Origin: Polycladomyces abyssicola
Lineage (GTDB): Bacteria > Bacillota > Bacilli > Thermoactinomycetales > JIR-001
Direction: 5' to 3'
DNA length: 64,000 bases
Assembly: GCF_018326425.1 (NCBI RefSeq)
Contig: NZ_AP024601.1
Span: 2,468,001 to 2,532,000, forward strand
Part shown: positions 8,637 to 17,765 of the stretch, piece by piece
Layout of the letters: each line of letters begins with the position of its first letter
How positions within the stretch are numbered: the stretch's first letter is position 1
Notes under the pieces: generated by a model
Database searches by the model: none
What the model was told of the DNA's origin: nothing
The model's input: only the letters and a program-made list of their open reading frames with translations
Translations under genes and position numbers: made by a program

Positions 8637-8745
8637 GTCGGTTAAGAAGGCCAATGCACGGCATATCTCGAAAGATAGATGCGGATTGCAGATTCTCGTT
8701 ACCGAAATACGAAAAATATTTCGTCTTCCATATCCAGACTTACAA

Positions 8746-8786
8746 CGAAAAAACCGGCTCCCCTCTTCATAGGGGAACCGGCTTGT
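8746..8786 (-). terminator. Rho-independent terminator after aldo/keto reductase
   Basis: Minus strand: a 14-pair stem (AAGCCGGTTCCCCT paired with AGGGGAGCCGGTTT, two G-U pairs), loop ATGA, followed by TTTT. It lies 40 bases after the stop at 8827. Confidence 0.8.
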
Positions 8787-8826
8787 TGCATTTGTTGAAC
8801 TGCCCGATACTGTCTGAGTCTGGGTA

Positions 8827-9780
8827 TTAGGATGCCTGCAAAATCTCGTCGATCTTCGCCAGTGCCTCGTCCGGGATCACAACTCCCGAGGCTTTGATAT
8901 TGTCTTCCACCTGTTCGGGCCTGCTCGCCCCGATAATCGCACTGGAAACGTTCGGTTGACGCAGCGTCCAGGCCAGTGCAAGCTGAGCCAAGGAGAGTCC
9001 GAGTTCTTCTGCGATCGGACGCAGACGTTCCACTTTGCGCAAGTTCTCCTCTTTCAGCCAGGATTTTACCGTTTCCGTACCGTGTTTGTCGGTCGCCCGG
9101 CTGCCCGCAGGCGCATCGTTCACTGCTTTGTACTTGCCGGCAAGTACGCCTTGGGCAAGAGGCGAGTAGACAACTTGTCCAATACCGTTCCGTTCGCACA
9201 GCGGGATGATTTCCTTCTCAATCTCCCGCGCAAACATGTTGTACAGCGGCTGATTCACCACGATCCGGTTCAGCAGATATTTGTCGACAATCGATACGGC
9301 TTCGGCGATTTGCGCCGCTGTCCAGTTGCTGATGCCGATGTACAGCACTTTGCCTTGCCGGACGAGGTCGTCCATCGCCCGCAGCGTTTCTTCCATGGGG
9401 GTATCATAGTCAAATGCGTGGCAATAGTATACGTCGATATAATCGAGGCCAAGCCGCTTCAAGCTGGCTTCACACTGTTCCATGATATGTTTGCGGGACA
9501 ATCCCCGATCGTTGGGACGTTCGCCCATCGGTCCCCAAACTTTGGTCGCCAGCACGTACGATTCGCGGGGATACTTTCGCAGGGCTTCGCCAACGATCTT
9601 CTCCGCTTCGCCGTGCATGTAAATGTTGGCCGTGTCGAAGAAGTTGATTCCCAGTTCGTAAGCCTTGTCAATGATGGAGATCGCCTGTTCCTTACCGACA
9701 TAGCCACCGTACGTCAGCCAACTTCCCAGACTGATTTCGCTCACTTTCAGTCCGGAGTTTCCGAGTCGACGGTACTTCAT
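8827..9780 (-). CDS. Aldo/keto reductase (potassium channel beta-subunit-like clade)
   Basis: NADPH-dependent oxidoreductase of 317 residues with a TIM-barrel fold. The catalytic tetrad is visible: Asp and Tyr in FFDTANIYMHGEAE (about 46-59), Lys in LATKVWGP (about 79) and His in YYCHAFD (about 118). The KYRRLGNSGLKVSEISLG start and SPLAQGVLAGKY loop place it with YghZ/KvBeta-like reductases of aldehydes and methylglyoxal. ATG 9780 follows GAAGGTGAT. Monocistronic with its own terminator. Physiological substrate unknown. Confidence 0.9.
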   Translation of the reverse strand: MKYRRLGNSGLKVSEISLGSWLTYGGYVGKEQAISIIDKAYELGINFFDTANIYMHGEAEKIVGEALRKYPRESYVLATKVWGPMGERPNDRGLSRKHIMEQCEASLKRLGLDYIDVYYCHAFDYDTPMEETLRAMDDLVRQGKVLYIGISNWTAAQIAEAVSIVDKYLLNRIVVNQPLYNMFAREIEKEIIPLCERNGIGQVVYSPLAQGVLAGKYKAVNDAPAGSRATDKHGTETVKSWLKEENLRKVERLRPIAEELGLSLAQLALAWTLRQPNVSSAIIGASRPEQVEDNIKASGVVIPDEALAKIDEILQAS

Positions 9781-9898
9781 TTTCGATCACCTTCCCATGA
9801 AAGTTTTCGAAAAATGGGTATCCGCCGCAATTCCAATATTATATTATCACGAACTTCATTTCATCGTCCGTATCGTGGTGTTTATTTTGGGGGATGGA

Positions 9899-10645
9899 CT
9901 ACGCGCACAGTACAGATTGGAGGATCGCCAGATTGGTCTGTTCGTTCAGCCGGAGTTGATCGGTGTGACGCCAGACATCAGCAGGGGGGACCGGCAGTTC
10001 GCCGCAGACGTCGATTCCAATGACGTTCTTCTGCCGAACAAGTGTTTGCAGTGATACGATCAGCTCCCGCAGATGCATATTTCCATGATCCCAGTTGGTT
10101 ACGGCAAAAGCACGATCCAATACGTCTTTGTCGATACTGATGTAAACGTCTTCGGTCGGAATCGAGGAAAGCAGCTTCTGCGGTTCACCTGTGTCTGGCC
10201 AGAGGACGATTTTACCATGCGATTCAGGGGAATCGAGATTTTGCTTCGCGCAAACCCCGACAATCAGCACTTTCCGCAGATGCGGTAAACGCGCTGCCGC
10301 CTCGGCCACCCACGATCCGCACGACAACAGCCCGGACATGTCGTCCGAAAGCTTCGCGTCGGTGTGATTATCAAACAAGACGAGGCTGAACGGCCGGTTG
10401 ATTTCGCTGAGCAAAAGATATGTGACATAGTGATAATTTCCGTTTCCGATAAACGTGATCCCGCGACTGGTCCGGTCGGACAACCTGTGGCCAATTTCTT
10501 TCAACGCCTTTTTTGCGCAAAACAGATTGGCCTCCGAGATGTCCGTAAGCTCAATCCATTCGTCAGCAAAACCTGACAGTTTACGTTGCCAGGGATAAGC
10601 GTCGCCAAAGTTCAACAACGTCACGTCATGATGAAGGAGTCCCAT
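9899..10645 (-). CDS. Arginase/agmatinase/formiminoglutamase family protein (ureohydrolase)
   Basis: About 248 residues. The binuclear-metal motifs of ureohydrolases are recognisable: GNGNYHY (about 67-73, in place of GGDHS), LFDNHTD (about 90-96, the DAHxD motif), SIDKDVLD (about 171-178, the SxDxDxxDP motif without the Pro) and GIDVCGE (about 220). The protein is short compared with typical arginases (about 300) and its active-site loops are divergent, so arginine or agmatine may not be the substrate. ATG 10645 has AAGGAAGG six bases upstream. Single gene with its own promoter. Confidence 0.78.
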   Translation of the reverse strand: MGLLHHDVTLLNFGDAYPWQRKLSGFADEWIELTDISEANLFCAKKALKEIGHRLSDRTSRGITFIGNGNYHYVTYLLLSEINRPFSLVLFDNHTDAKLSDDMSGLLSCGSWVAEAAARLPHLRKVLIVGVCAKQNLDSPESHGKIVLWPDTGEPQKLLSSIPTEDVYISIDKDVLDRAFAVTNWDHGNMHLRELIVSLQTLVRQKNVIGIDVCGELPVPPADVWRHTDQLRLNEQTNLAILQSVLCA

Positions 10646-10729
10646 GATCATCCTTCCTTTCCTTGCGAAAACGAAATGAACGATCAGGTTTCCTTACATG
10701 AGGTGGAGATATGAACTTTGGTCAACATA

Positions 10730-10758
10730 AATATACTAAAATGATAAAAAGGAGTTAA
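10730..10758 (-). promoter_or_regulatory. Promoter of the ureohydrolase-family gene
   Basis: Minus strand: -35 TTAACT (10753-10758), 17-base spacer, -10 TATATT (10730-10735), about 85 bases before the start codon. Confidence 0.55.
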
Positions 10759-11023
10759 GAGAGGGGCAATCTATCCTCGCTCGCTTCTCCTGTGTCTGCC
10801 AGGAAACAAAAAGGTACTACAGGAAGCGGGTCGCGGGCAAATTACGCTTCATAAGGAAAGTTGCCCGCGAGCTTGCTCCTGCGCTTTCCAAATCGATGCT
10901 CGTCAGGCTTAGGTATTGTCGCTCGTTTCCCTGAGATACCAAACCCTCGGCCATTTCTTTCGAAAAAGTCGAGGGTTTGTCCATCACTTCAAGAAGAGGG
11001 TTTCGCTTCCTCTCTCAAATGGA
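10759..11023. other. Intergenic stretch with two inverted repeats
   Basis: No gene seen. Two hairpins are present: CGCGGGCAA/TTGCCCGCG arms at 10832-10869, and AAACCCTCG/CGAGGGTTT arms at 10941-10978. The second lies downstream of hemQ on the minus strand and could serve as its terminator, but there is no clear U-run. The first includes ACGCTTCATAAGGAAA, a string also found in modified form inside the 17866-18074 element. Confidence 0.45.
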
Positions 11024-11779
11024 TCACTTGATATTGTCGCTGAGCAAAGAGGTCAATCCGTCACTCGTCAACCTGCAACCGACATAAAAGGGGCCAAATT
11101 CTCCAAATCGCGCACTTACCTCATCAAATCTCATTTCAGTTACCAGTTTTTTGAAAGTCAAGGGGTCGTCAGAAAACAAGGAGACTCCCCATTCCCAATC
11201 ATCGAAGCCGATTGCGCCTGTAATGATCTGCCGAACCCTTCCCGCATACGAACGGCCGATCATTCCGTGGCTTTTCATCATTTTTCTGCGTTCTTCCACT
11301 GAGAGCATATACCAGTTATCGTCCCCCAGTCTCCGTTTATTCATGGGATAGAAACATACATATTGCGTCTTTGGCAGGATTGGTTCGAGACGTTCCCGGA
11401 AAGCAGGATCACTAAAAGGATCGGTACCCGGGGGAATCGTGTAAGAACTGAGTTCAACAACGGAAGTAAAGGAATAGGGAGTTGATGTGACATCAGCAAA
11501 ATCCAGTTTATCAAACTGCAACTTTACTTCGTTTAATTCGTCGATTGTGGGGCGAAGATGGACAAACAAAAGATCCGCTTTATGCCCAAGGATGGCATAT
11601 TGACCAAAGCTGCCTTTACGGTTGTTCTCAACCGATGACCATTTCTGGATGGTCTCAAGCAACTCCTGAATCATTTGTTCCCGTTCTGAGGGGTTGATTG
11701 ATTTCCATTTGTTCCAATCGATCTTGCGAAAATCATGGTAGACATACCATCCTTCGTAGGTGCTTACAGCTTGGCTCAT
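11024..11779 (-). CDS. hemQ: Coproheme decarboxylase HemQ (ChdC)
   Basis: Chlorite-dismutase-fold enzyme that decarboxylates coproheme III to protoheme in the last step of the Gram-positive heme pathway. The 251-residue protein carries the family hallmarks YVCFYPMNKRR (with the catalytic tyrosine region), SVEERRKMMKSHGMIGRSYAG (heme-ligand histidine) and DDWEWGVSLF. I chose ATG 11779, nine bases after AAGGAA, instead of GTG 11788, which abuts it. It is the last gene of the minus-strand run qoxABCD-ctaB-ctaA-hemQ, linking heme supply to assembly of the heme-containing oxidase. Confidence 0.92.
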   Translation of the reverse strand: MSQAVSTYEGWYVYHDFRKIDWNKWKSINPSEREQMIQELLETIQKWSSVENNRKGSFGQYAILGHKADLLFVHLRPTIDELNEVKLQFDKLDFADVTSTPYSFTSVVELSSYTIPPGTDPFSDPAFRERLEPILPKTQYVCFYPMNKRRLGDDNWYMLSVEERRKMMKSHGMIGRSYAGRVRQIITGAIGFDDWEWGVSLFSDDPLTFKKLVTEMRFDEVSARFGEFGPFYVGCRLTSDGLTSLLSDNIK

Positions 11780-11830
11780 TTTTTTCACTTCCTTTTCGAG
11801 ATTGATTTTTCGTTATGAACCTATTGAGGG

Positions 11831-12778
11831 TTACCCGCTCGGATGGGTGGTCAGCCCCCTTGTGGAAAGCATTGTTTTGAATCCCAGCAAACTTAACGAG
11901 CACACCAAAAGGGTCACGATCGATACATGGAGGAGAAACGCCATTAAGTGTAACTTTGTGATAATCAGCAATGCACCGCTGAGTATTTGCAGAACAGCTA
12001 GAAGAAGAGTGTGACGGCTCCCGGCCCATAAATCTTTTCTTTCTAAGCGTATCCGATAAGCCAAGAGGTTTAATCTTAAAATCAGTAACAGCAACACAAA
12101 AGCCATAAGTCGGTGAGTCAAATCAATGAACAAGGCTTCACGCACTTGACTATAGGACTCCGTTGGAAAGGGCCATCCCTGGAAATAGACTCCCGATCCA
12201 GTGAACGAAACATACGCACCAAAATAGATGACCAAAAAACAGTAGATGAACGTTCCCCATGCCCATTTACCCAACTGTTTCACACGGTCGGTCTTGTGTA
12301 CGACAAGCATTTGGTCTTTTCCGGTTTCGATCTGCCGAAGGATAGCCGTCCACAAATACAAAGCGGTAAATGAGACGAGTGACAATCCCATATGAAGGGC
12401 TAGCACTGAAGGGGGATTATCAAATAAAACAGTCATCGCTCCCAGAGCAGCTTCCCCTACAAAGCCAGCAAAACAGATTCCCATAAGAACCCGGATCTCT
12501 TTTCTTGTTCGGTATCGTTTCCATGTGGCTACAGTCAGAAAGACCAAAAGAACGAGATCAATGACCACAATCAATCGATGGATAAACTCAATAGCCGTAT
12601 GAAGATCCCACTCGGCAGGAATGATCCCTCCCTTACAAAACGGCCAGTCTCTCCCACATCCTAGCTCTGAACCGGTTTGGGTGTCAATAAAACCTAAGAT
12701 ATTGACTAAAAACAACCCTACAAGAGTGACGAGCGCCAATGGAAAGAGGTTGGTCGGTTTCTCATCAGATTTTATCAT
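11831..12778 (-). CDS. ctaA: Heme A synthase
   Basis: Eight-helix membrane protein that oxidises heme O to heme A for the aa3 oxidase. Length of 315 residues is normal. The Bacillus-type paired cysteines in the first loop are present (C41 and C48 in GCGRDWPFC), followed by E64 and H67 in AIEFIHRLI, the counterparts of catalytic Glu57 and His60 of the B. subtilis enzyme. Further helical histidines (LALHMGLS, DLTHRLMAF, LLHVSIV) complete the heme ligand set. It follows ctaB by 41 bases on the same strand; ribosome binding site GGGGAGGGGG. Confidence 0.95.
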   Translation of the reverse strand: MIKSDEKPTNLFPLALVTLVGLFLVNILGFIDTQTGSELGCGRDWPFCKGGIIPAEWDLHTAIEFIHRLIVVIDLVLLVFLTVATWKRYRTRKEIRVLMGICFAGFVGEAALGAMTVLFDNPPSVLALHMGLSLVSFTALYLWTAILRQIETGKDQMLVVHKTDRVKQLGKWAWGTFIYCFLVIYFGAYVSFTGSGVYFQGWPFPTESYSQVREALFIDLTHRLMAFVLLLLILRLNLLAYRIRLERKDLWAGSRHTLLLAVLQILSGALLIITKLHLMAFLLHVSIVTLLVCSLSLLGFKTMLSTRGLTTHPSG

Positions 12779-12819
12779 AACTTAACAGCCCCCTCCCCTT
12801 TTCAGGAGAAAACGAAGAA

Positions 12820-13740
12820 CTAAAGCAGTGAATCAATCGCCATAGAGGCAAACAAAACCGCCAAGTAAAACAGGGAAGCGAAAAATGTTCGTTTCGCCCA
12901 CATGGTGCGATCATCTGGTTCATACCACATGCGCAAGTGATAGTACAAAAAGTACAAGCCGGACAGGATTGCGACTGTCAGATAAAATCCACCCACAGCA
13001 CCGGTGAAATACAGGCTGAAAGTAGTGAGTAAAAGAACGAAGGTGTAAAACAAGCACTGTCTTTTCGTGTTCCTTTTGCCCCGAACGGCCGGCATCATCG
13101 GAACGCCTGCACGTACATATTCGTCATTTTTCACGATCGCCAGCGGCCAGAAATGGGGAGGGGTCCAAAAGAAGATCATCGCGAACATGATCACGGCCGG
13201 CCAGCCGATATTCCCCGTCACTGCCGACCAGCCAATCATGGGCGGAATGGCGCCGGCCCCACCCCCGATCACAATATTTTGCGGTGTTTTTCTTTTCAGC
13301 CACATGGTGTAAATCACTGTGTAATACAAAAAACCGGCGAGTGACAATATCGACGACAGACCGTTAACAAACACCCAGAGCCAAATCAGAGACAACAGTT
13401 CCAATCCGATGCCGAAGAACAGCGCAGATCGCGGCCGGAGCTGTCCGGTCGGAAGCGGTCGACCCATCGTTCGCTTCATGATTTTGTCAATGTCACGGTC
13501 GTACCACATGTTAATCGCTGACGCCCCTGCGGCAGACAGAGCCAGACCTATTGACATTGCGGCCATTGTCCAGACATCGGGCCATTCTCCTTTGGCCACG
13601 ATTGCTGCGCAGATCGCCGTAAAAATCATGAAGATCGCAATCCGCGGTTTGGTCAATGCAAGGTATGCTTTAAATTTCTTCATCACTATCAAAAAGGTCC
13701 GTGGCGGTGATTGAACAGAATCCAACAACGGAGCCGACAT
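12820..13740 (-). CDS. ctaB: Protoheme IX farnesyltransferase (heme O synthase)
   Basis: UbiA-superfamily membrane prenyltransferase that converts heme B to heme O. The prenyl-diphosphate/Mg binding motif NMWYDRDID (about 77-85) and the second acidic motif near DEYVRAGVPMMP and RGKRNTKRQ are typical of CtaB. About nine membrane helices, 306 residues. ATG 13740 has GAGGAG eight bases upstream; the GTG at 13749 lies in that ribosome binding site. In Bacillus ctaB usually sits with the caa3 genes; here it follows qoxD by 22 bases and so is tied to the quinol oxidase. Confidence 0.95.
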   Translation of the reverse strand: MSAPLLDSVQSPPRTFLIVMKKFKAYLALTKPRIAIFMIFTAICAAIVAKGEWPDVWTMAAMSIGLALSAAGASAINMWYDRDIDKIMKRTMGRPLPTGQLRPRSALFFGIGLELLSLIWLWVFVNGLSSILSLAGFLYYTVIYTMWLKRKTPQNIVIGGGAGAIPPMIGWSAVTGNIGWPAVIMFAMIFFWTPPHFWPLAIVKNDEYVRAGVPMMPAVRGKRNTKRQCLFYTFVLLLTTFSLYFTGAVGGFYLTVAILSGLYFLYYHLRMWYEPDDRTMWAKRTFFASLFYLAVLFASMAIDSLL

Positions 13741-13762
13741 CTTTCCCACTCCTCACTGGGGA

Positions 13763-14077
13763 TCATTGAACCTGGGAATTAAAAGTCATGACCCATAACG
13801 ATCCGGCAACAACGGCAAACGTAAACAAAAACCCGAGTGCGATCGCAATGGAATGATAAGCCGGACCGCGGCTTTCTGTGATATGCATAAAGAAGATCAA
13901 TTGTATCAGGATCTGAAGGATGGCCAGTGCCAATAAGATGGTAATGATGCTCCCTTGGGACAAGGGAGCTTTCACAGTGAACCACAGCGCCAAAACCGTC
14001 AGCACAATGGATCCGACATAGCCGATCACATGCGCCCAAGGGAAAGTCTTCTTTGATAAATGTTCTTTGTTCATCAT
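13763..14077 (-). CDS. qoxD: aa3-type menaquinol oxidase subunit IV
   Basis: Small membrane subunit of about 104 residues with three predicted helices (HVIGYVGSIVLTVLALWF, TILLALAILQILIQLIFFMH, AIALGFLFTFAVVAGSLWVM). The IQLIFFMHI segment is characteristic of COX4/CyoD family subunits that stabilise the oxidase. Start ATG 14077 overlaps the qoxC stop as ATGA; the frame is open further upstream but that part is the shadow of qoxC. Confidence 0.92.
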   Translation of the reverse strand: MMNKEHLSKKTFPWAHVIGYVGSIVLTVLALWFTVKAPLSQGSIITILLALAILQILIQLIFFMHITESRGPAYHSIAIALGFLFTFAVVAGSLWVMTFNSQVQ

Positions 14078-14691
14078 TTCATCACCCCCATGAGATAAAC
14101 GACCGTAAAGATCATCACCCATACCACATCCAGGAAGTGCCAATACAATCCAGCGTTGAATAATTTCCGGGCTGTCGTGGGTTGGATCCGATCACGAATC
14201 AGCTGGATCCCGACAGAGACCATCCAGACGATCCCCAGGGACACATGAAGACCGTGTGTGCCCACCAGAGTGAAGAACCCGGACAGGAACGCACTGCGCT
14301 GCATCGTGGCCCCTTCCAACGAATAAGTGATAAATTCATAGACCTCGATCCCGACAAACGCGAGACCGAGCAAGATGGTCACAGCCAGCCACCCCATGAG
14401 CCGTCCTAAATGGCCATTACGCATTTCACGCACAGCCAGTCCACAGGTAAAACTGCTGGTTAACAAGATAAAGGTTTCAAGCGTAAACATCGGAATGTCA
14501 AACAGCTGCGCCTCCGTTGGCCCCCCATCCGTATGCGTGCGCAGTAAGAGATAGGTGGCAAACAGACAAGCAAACAGCACAAGATCAGAAGCCAAGAAAA
14601 TCCAGAAACCAAGGATGTGTTTTTCTTCTTCTTCCATGCCATGTTCAAATAACTGCTGATTGGAGATCGGGCTTCCGGTTACTTCAGCCAT
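14074..14691 (-). CDS. qoxC: aa3-type menaquinol oxidase subunit III
   Basis: 205-residue heme-copper oxidase subunit III with five membrane helices. GFWIFLASDLVLFACLFATY near residue 28 and the FFTLVGTHGLHVSLGI segment near 137 are family signatures, and the short N-terminus (five helices, not seven) is typical of CyoC/QoxC quinol oxidases. ATG 14691 follows AGGGGG. It lies 12 bases after qoxB and overlaps qoxD by four. Confidence 0.95.
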   Translation of the reverse strand: MAEVTGSPISNQQLFEHGMEEEEKHILGFWIFLASDLVLFACLFATYLLLRTHTDGGPTEAQLFDIPMFTLETFILLTSSFTCGLAVREMRNGHLGRLMGWLAVTILLGLAFVGIEVYEFITYSLEGATMQRSAFLSGFFTLVGTHGLHVSLGIVWMVSVGIQLIRDRIQPTTARKLFNAGLYWHFLDVVWVMIFTVVYLMGVMK

Positions 14692-14703
14692 ATTACAACC
14701 CCC

Positions 14704-16647
14704 TTATGACGCTTCCATTTGCTTGATTTCGTCAACGGAAATCCAGTGGCCCGTATCTTTTTCAAGCGAACGCCACAGCATGCACACCACCACACCGATC
14801 AGCCCGACTGTAGCGATTATGAATTGGTTAAAGACCAAACCGAATCCGGCGACAAAGAACGCCAATCCCATGAAGAAAGGCAGAGATGAATTGTTCGGCA
14901 TGTGAATGGGTTTCAATGGTTCTTTCGTCGGCGGCAGAATGCCTTCTTTCCGCTGTTGTTTCATCTCCCACCAGGCATCACGTTCATTTACTGTGGGGAT
15001 TTGCGCAAAATTATAGTGTGGGACAGGTGACGGAAGAGACCATTCCAATGTGCGGCCATCCCATGGATCCCCTGTCGTATCGCGTTCCCCATAGCGGATG
15101 CTGTAAAGGATTTGAACGACGATAAAGAGAAATCCGATCCCCATCAAATACGCACCAATGGTTGAAACAAAATTGAGTGTTCCCCACCCTGTTTCAGCGG
15201 GATACGTGTACACACGTCGGGTCATTCCCATGAATCCCAGCGCGTATTGCGGCATGAAACAAACGTAAAATCCGATGTTGAAGAACCAGAACGCCCATTT
15301 GCCGAGGGTTTCGTTGAGTTTGAAGCCAAACATTTTCGGCCACCAGTAATACATCCCTGCAAGTAACCCAAATACCGCCCCACCAATCAAGGTCTGGTGG
15401 AAGTGAGCGATCACAAAATAACTGTTGTGAAACTGGTAATCTGCAGGTGCCGACGCCAACATAATCCCGGTTGCTCCACCGACCGCAAAACAGGGGATAA
15501 AGGTAAGCGACCAGAGCATCGGCAATGTGAGTCGAATCCGACCTCGAAACATCGTAAACAGCCAGTTGAAAACTTTTACCCCTGTAGGGATGCCAACAGC
15601 CATGGAAGCAACCGCAAAGAAACTATTTACCCCCGGACCTGCACCCATCGTAAAGAAGTGGTGTACCCAGACAAAGTAGCTGATCACGCTGATCAACATG
15701 AGAGAGGCAACCATCGATTTGTAGCCGAAAATCCGTTTCCGGCTGAATGTGCTGACGACCTCAGAAAGAATGCCGTAAACAGGAAGAATCGCAATATACA
15801 CTTCCGGGTGTCCCCAAACCCAAAAGAGGTTGACGTACATCATCGGATTTCCGCCATGAAGCATCGTAAAGAAATGGGTTCCGAAAATCCGGTCCATTCC
15901 CAAAAGCGCAAGTGCGACAGTCAAAGCGGGAAAGGCAAAGATAATGACAATACAAGATGCAAGAACAGACCAACAAAACAGCGGCATCTTCATGAGCGTC
16001 ATGCCGGGCGCACGCATTTTAAGAATCGTAACGATAAAGTTGATCCCCGTTGCAATACTTCCAATCCCGGAAATTTGCAGAGACAGAACGTAATAATTGA
16101 TTCCGGGACCAGGGCTATGTGACAACTCTGCGAGTGGCGGATAACTTACCCATCCTGCATCGGGGGAACCCCCGAGGATAAAGGAAAGGTTAAACAACAG
16201 AGCGCCAAAGAAAAACAACCAAAAACTTACTGCGTTCAAGAAAGGAAACGCTACGTCACGTGCTCCGATTTGCAGAGGAACCGCGATGTTCATCATGGCA
16301 AAAATCAAAGGCATCGCCACGAACAAAATCATGATGGTTCCGTGCGTAGAAAAGATTTCATTGTAATGTTGTGAATCCAAAAAGTTCATATTTGGAAAGG
16401 CAAGTTGGGTTCGCATGAGAAGAGCGTCTACGCCGCCTCGAAACAGCATCAGCAGAGCGCAAATCAGATACATGATCCCGATCTTTTTATGATCAACGGT
16501 GGTAATCCACTCGCGCCACAGCCATCCCCATTTCTTGAAGTACGTCAACGCAAATATGATGCCCAGCAGTGTCAAAACAGCGGCAACCGCTGACATCTGA
16601 ATCAACGGGTCAGCATTCCGCAAATATTCCACAATCTGATTGATCAT
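14704..16647 (-). CDS. qoxB: aa3-type menaquinol oxidase subunit I
   Basis: Catalytic subunit of 647 residues, the length of B. subtilis QoxB. Heme and copper ligands are all visible: low-spin heme His in STHGTIMILF (about 102) and HFH near 416-418, CuB and the cross-linked Tyr in VWGHPEVYIAI (about 280), and the His pair in VWVHHFFTMG (about 331). The GGVDALLMR region after helix I resembles the quinol-binding residues of Cyo/Qox enzymes. It reduces oxygen to water with menaquinol electrons and pumps protons. Ribosome binding site GAGAGGAGAAAGG. Confidence 0.96.
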   Translation of the reverse strand: MINQIVEYLRNADPLIQMSAVAAVLTLLGIIFALTYFKKWGWLWREWITTVDHKKIGIMYLICALLMLFRGGVDALLMRTQLAFPNMNFLDSQHYNEIFSTHGTIMILFVAMPLIFAMMNIAVPLQIGARDVAFPFLNAVSFWLFFFGALLFNLSFILGGSPDAGWVSYPPLAELSHSPGPGINYYVLSLQISGIGSIATGINFIVTILKMRAPGMTLMKMPLFCWSVLASCIVIIFAFPALTVALALLGMDRIFGTHFFTMLHGGNPMMYVNLFWVWGHPEVYIAILPVYGILSEVVSTFSRKRIFGYKSMVASLMLISVISYFVWVHHFFTMGAGPGVNSFFAVASMAVGIPTGVKVFNWLFTMFRGRIRLTLPMLWSLTFIPCFAVGGATGIMLASAPADYQFHNSYFVIAHFHQTLIGGAVFGLLAGMYYWWPKMFGFKLNETLGKWAFWFFNIGFYVCFMPQYALGFMGMTRRVYTYPAETGWGTLNFVSTIGAYLMGIGFLFIVVQILYSIRYGERDTTGDPWDGRTLEWSLPSPVPHYNFAQIPTVNERDAWWEMKQQRKEGILPPTKEPLKPIHMPNNSSLPFFMGLAFFVAGFGLVFNQFIIATVGLIGVVVCMLWRSLEKDTGHWISVDEIKQMEAS

Positions 16648-16684
16648 CCTGATTTCCCACCTTTCTCCTCTCTTCTACAAACAA

Positions 16685-17578
16685 TTAATGGTGCTCATGG
16701 CTCTCATGCTCTCCATGATGCATGCGCCAGTACATTCCACCGTTTTTATCGACAATCTCTCTATACAGTGTTGCCGGATACGAGGAATAAAGCTGTTTGT
16801 CGGCAATGCTTGGCTTGACGAGCTGATTGTATTTTTCCTTCGTCAAAGGAGGTGCAGATGCTTTGACACTTTTCACCCACAACTCAAACTCAGCCTGCGG
16901 TTTGGCGACCACTTGAAAGTTCATGTGCGCAAATCCTTTTCCAGTAAAGTTGGCTCCTTTACCGTCGTATACTCCGGGACGGTCTGCCTGCAGCCACAGG
17001 TACATCTCCATTCCCGGCATGGTGTACATCTGTCCGCCCAACTGCGGTACCCAAAACGAGTTCATGGGTGCGTCTGCCGTCAACACGAATTGCACAGGTA
17101 CTCCAGCAGGAATTTCAACGTAATTGACCGTCGCGATGTTCGATTCAGGATAGAAAAACATCCACTTCCAATCCAACGAAACCACTTGAATGGTCATTGG
17201 CTTTTGATTGGATGGCGGACGGGTCAGGGCAAATGTATCACGAACGGTAAATACTCCAAGAATGGCGACGATCAGTATGGGAATGCCCCACCAGATTACT
17301 TCCAGAATTTTGCTATCATCCCAATTTGGAGTGTAAGGTGCCTTGTTCCCGGGACGATCCCGGTAACGATACACCACATACACCATAATGGCCAGGACGG
17401 GAATCACAACTAGCATAGACAAAAGAAAGGTAATCATGATGTTCCAATTTTCAGTTCGCGCGACAGGACCGGCAGGATCGAGAAGGACAAATCGGTCACT
17501 GCATCCGGTCAACAGGAATAACAGAGCGAAGCTGAAAAGAACTTGTTTTAGCCGACTTGATATCCCCGTTTTCTTCAC
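16685..17578 (-). CDS. qoxA: aa3-type menaquinol oxidase subunit II (lipoprotein)
   Basis: Starts with a lipoprotein signal (LLFLLTGC, lipid-anchored C26 if GTG 17578 is the start), two membrane helices, then an extracellular cupredoxin domain. The CuA ligands of cytochrome c oxidases are absent; instead SFWVPQLGGQMYTMPGMEM matches QoxA, which is the decisive evidence for a quinol oxidase. The histidine-rich tail (HHGEHESHEHH) is notable. GTG 17578 is ten bases after GGGAG. The leader contains a Crp/Fnr-type promoter cassette about 40 bases upstream and a second copy further up. First gene of the qox-cta-hemQ operon. Confidence 0.94.
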   Translation of the reverse strand: MKKTGISSRLKQVLFSFALLFLLTGCSDRFVLLDPAGPVARTENWNIMITFLLSMLVVIPVLAIMVYVVYRYRDRPGNKAPYTPNWDDSKILEVIWWGIPILIVAILGVFTVRDTFALTRPPSNQKPMTIQVVSLDWKWMFFYPESNIATVNYVEIPAGVPVQFVLTADAPMNSFWVPQLGGQMYTMPGMEMYLWLQADRPGVYDGKGANFTGKGFAHMNFQVVAKPQAEFELWVKSVKASAPPLTKEKYNQLVKPSIADKQLYSSYPATLYREIVDKNGGMYWRMHHGEHESHEHH

Positions 17579-17579
17579 A

Positions 17580-17683
17580 GGTTTCACACTCCCATAGTCA
17601 GACTGAATTTTTGTCTGTGGAATGATGTAAGCGGTATCAGACGAAGTGAATGTGATGAATTTCACAAAAAGGCTGTCCACAGA
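17580..17683 (-). promoter_or_regulatory. Promoter cassette P1 of qoxA (class II Crp/Fnr-type box)
   Basis: Minus strand, from upstream: half site TTCTGTGGAC (17674-17683), box TGTGA-N6-TCACA at 17651-17666, 21-base gap, -10 TACATC (17624-17629), and the leader element GGGAGTGTGAAACC (17580-17593). The box centre falls at -41.5 from the expected start near 17617. The leader element doubles as the qoxA ribosome binding site. Five sister cassettes occur in this window. Confidence 0.75.
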
Positions 17684-17765
17684 ATACCGGCGTTCGTTAT
17701 CGTTTTGTCCTTAACCACTCATAAACCATATTTCATAGTGAAACTGAATTTTGTCTGTGTAAAAG

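Noticed and set aside
14704-17578. Assignment of the oxidase as caa3-type cytochrome c oxidase (ctaCDEF)
   Set aside because: Subunit II lacks the CuA cysteines and histidine and has no cytochrome c domain; the SFWVPQLGGQMYTMPGMEM segment and the subunit lengths are those of the Qox menaquinol oxidase.
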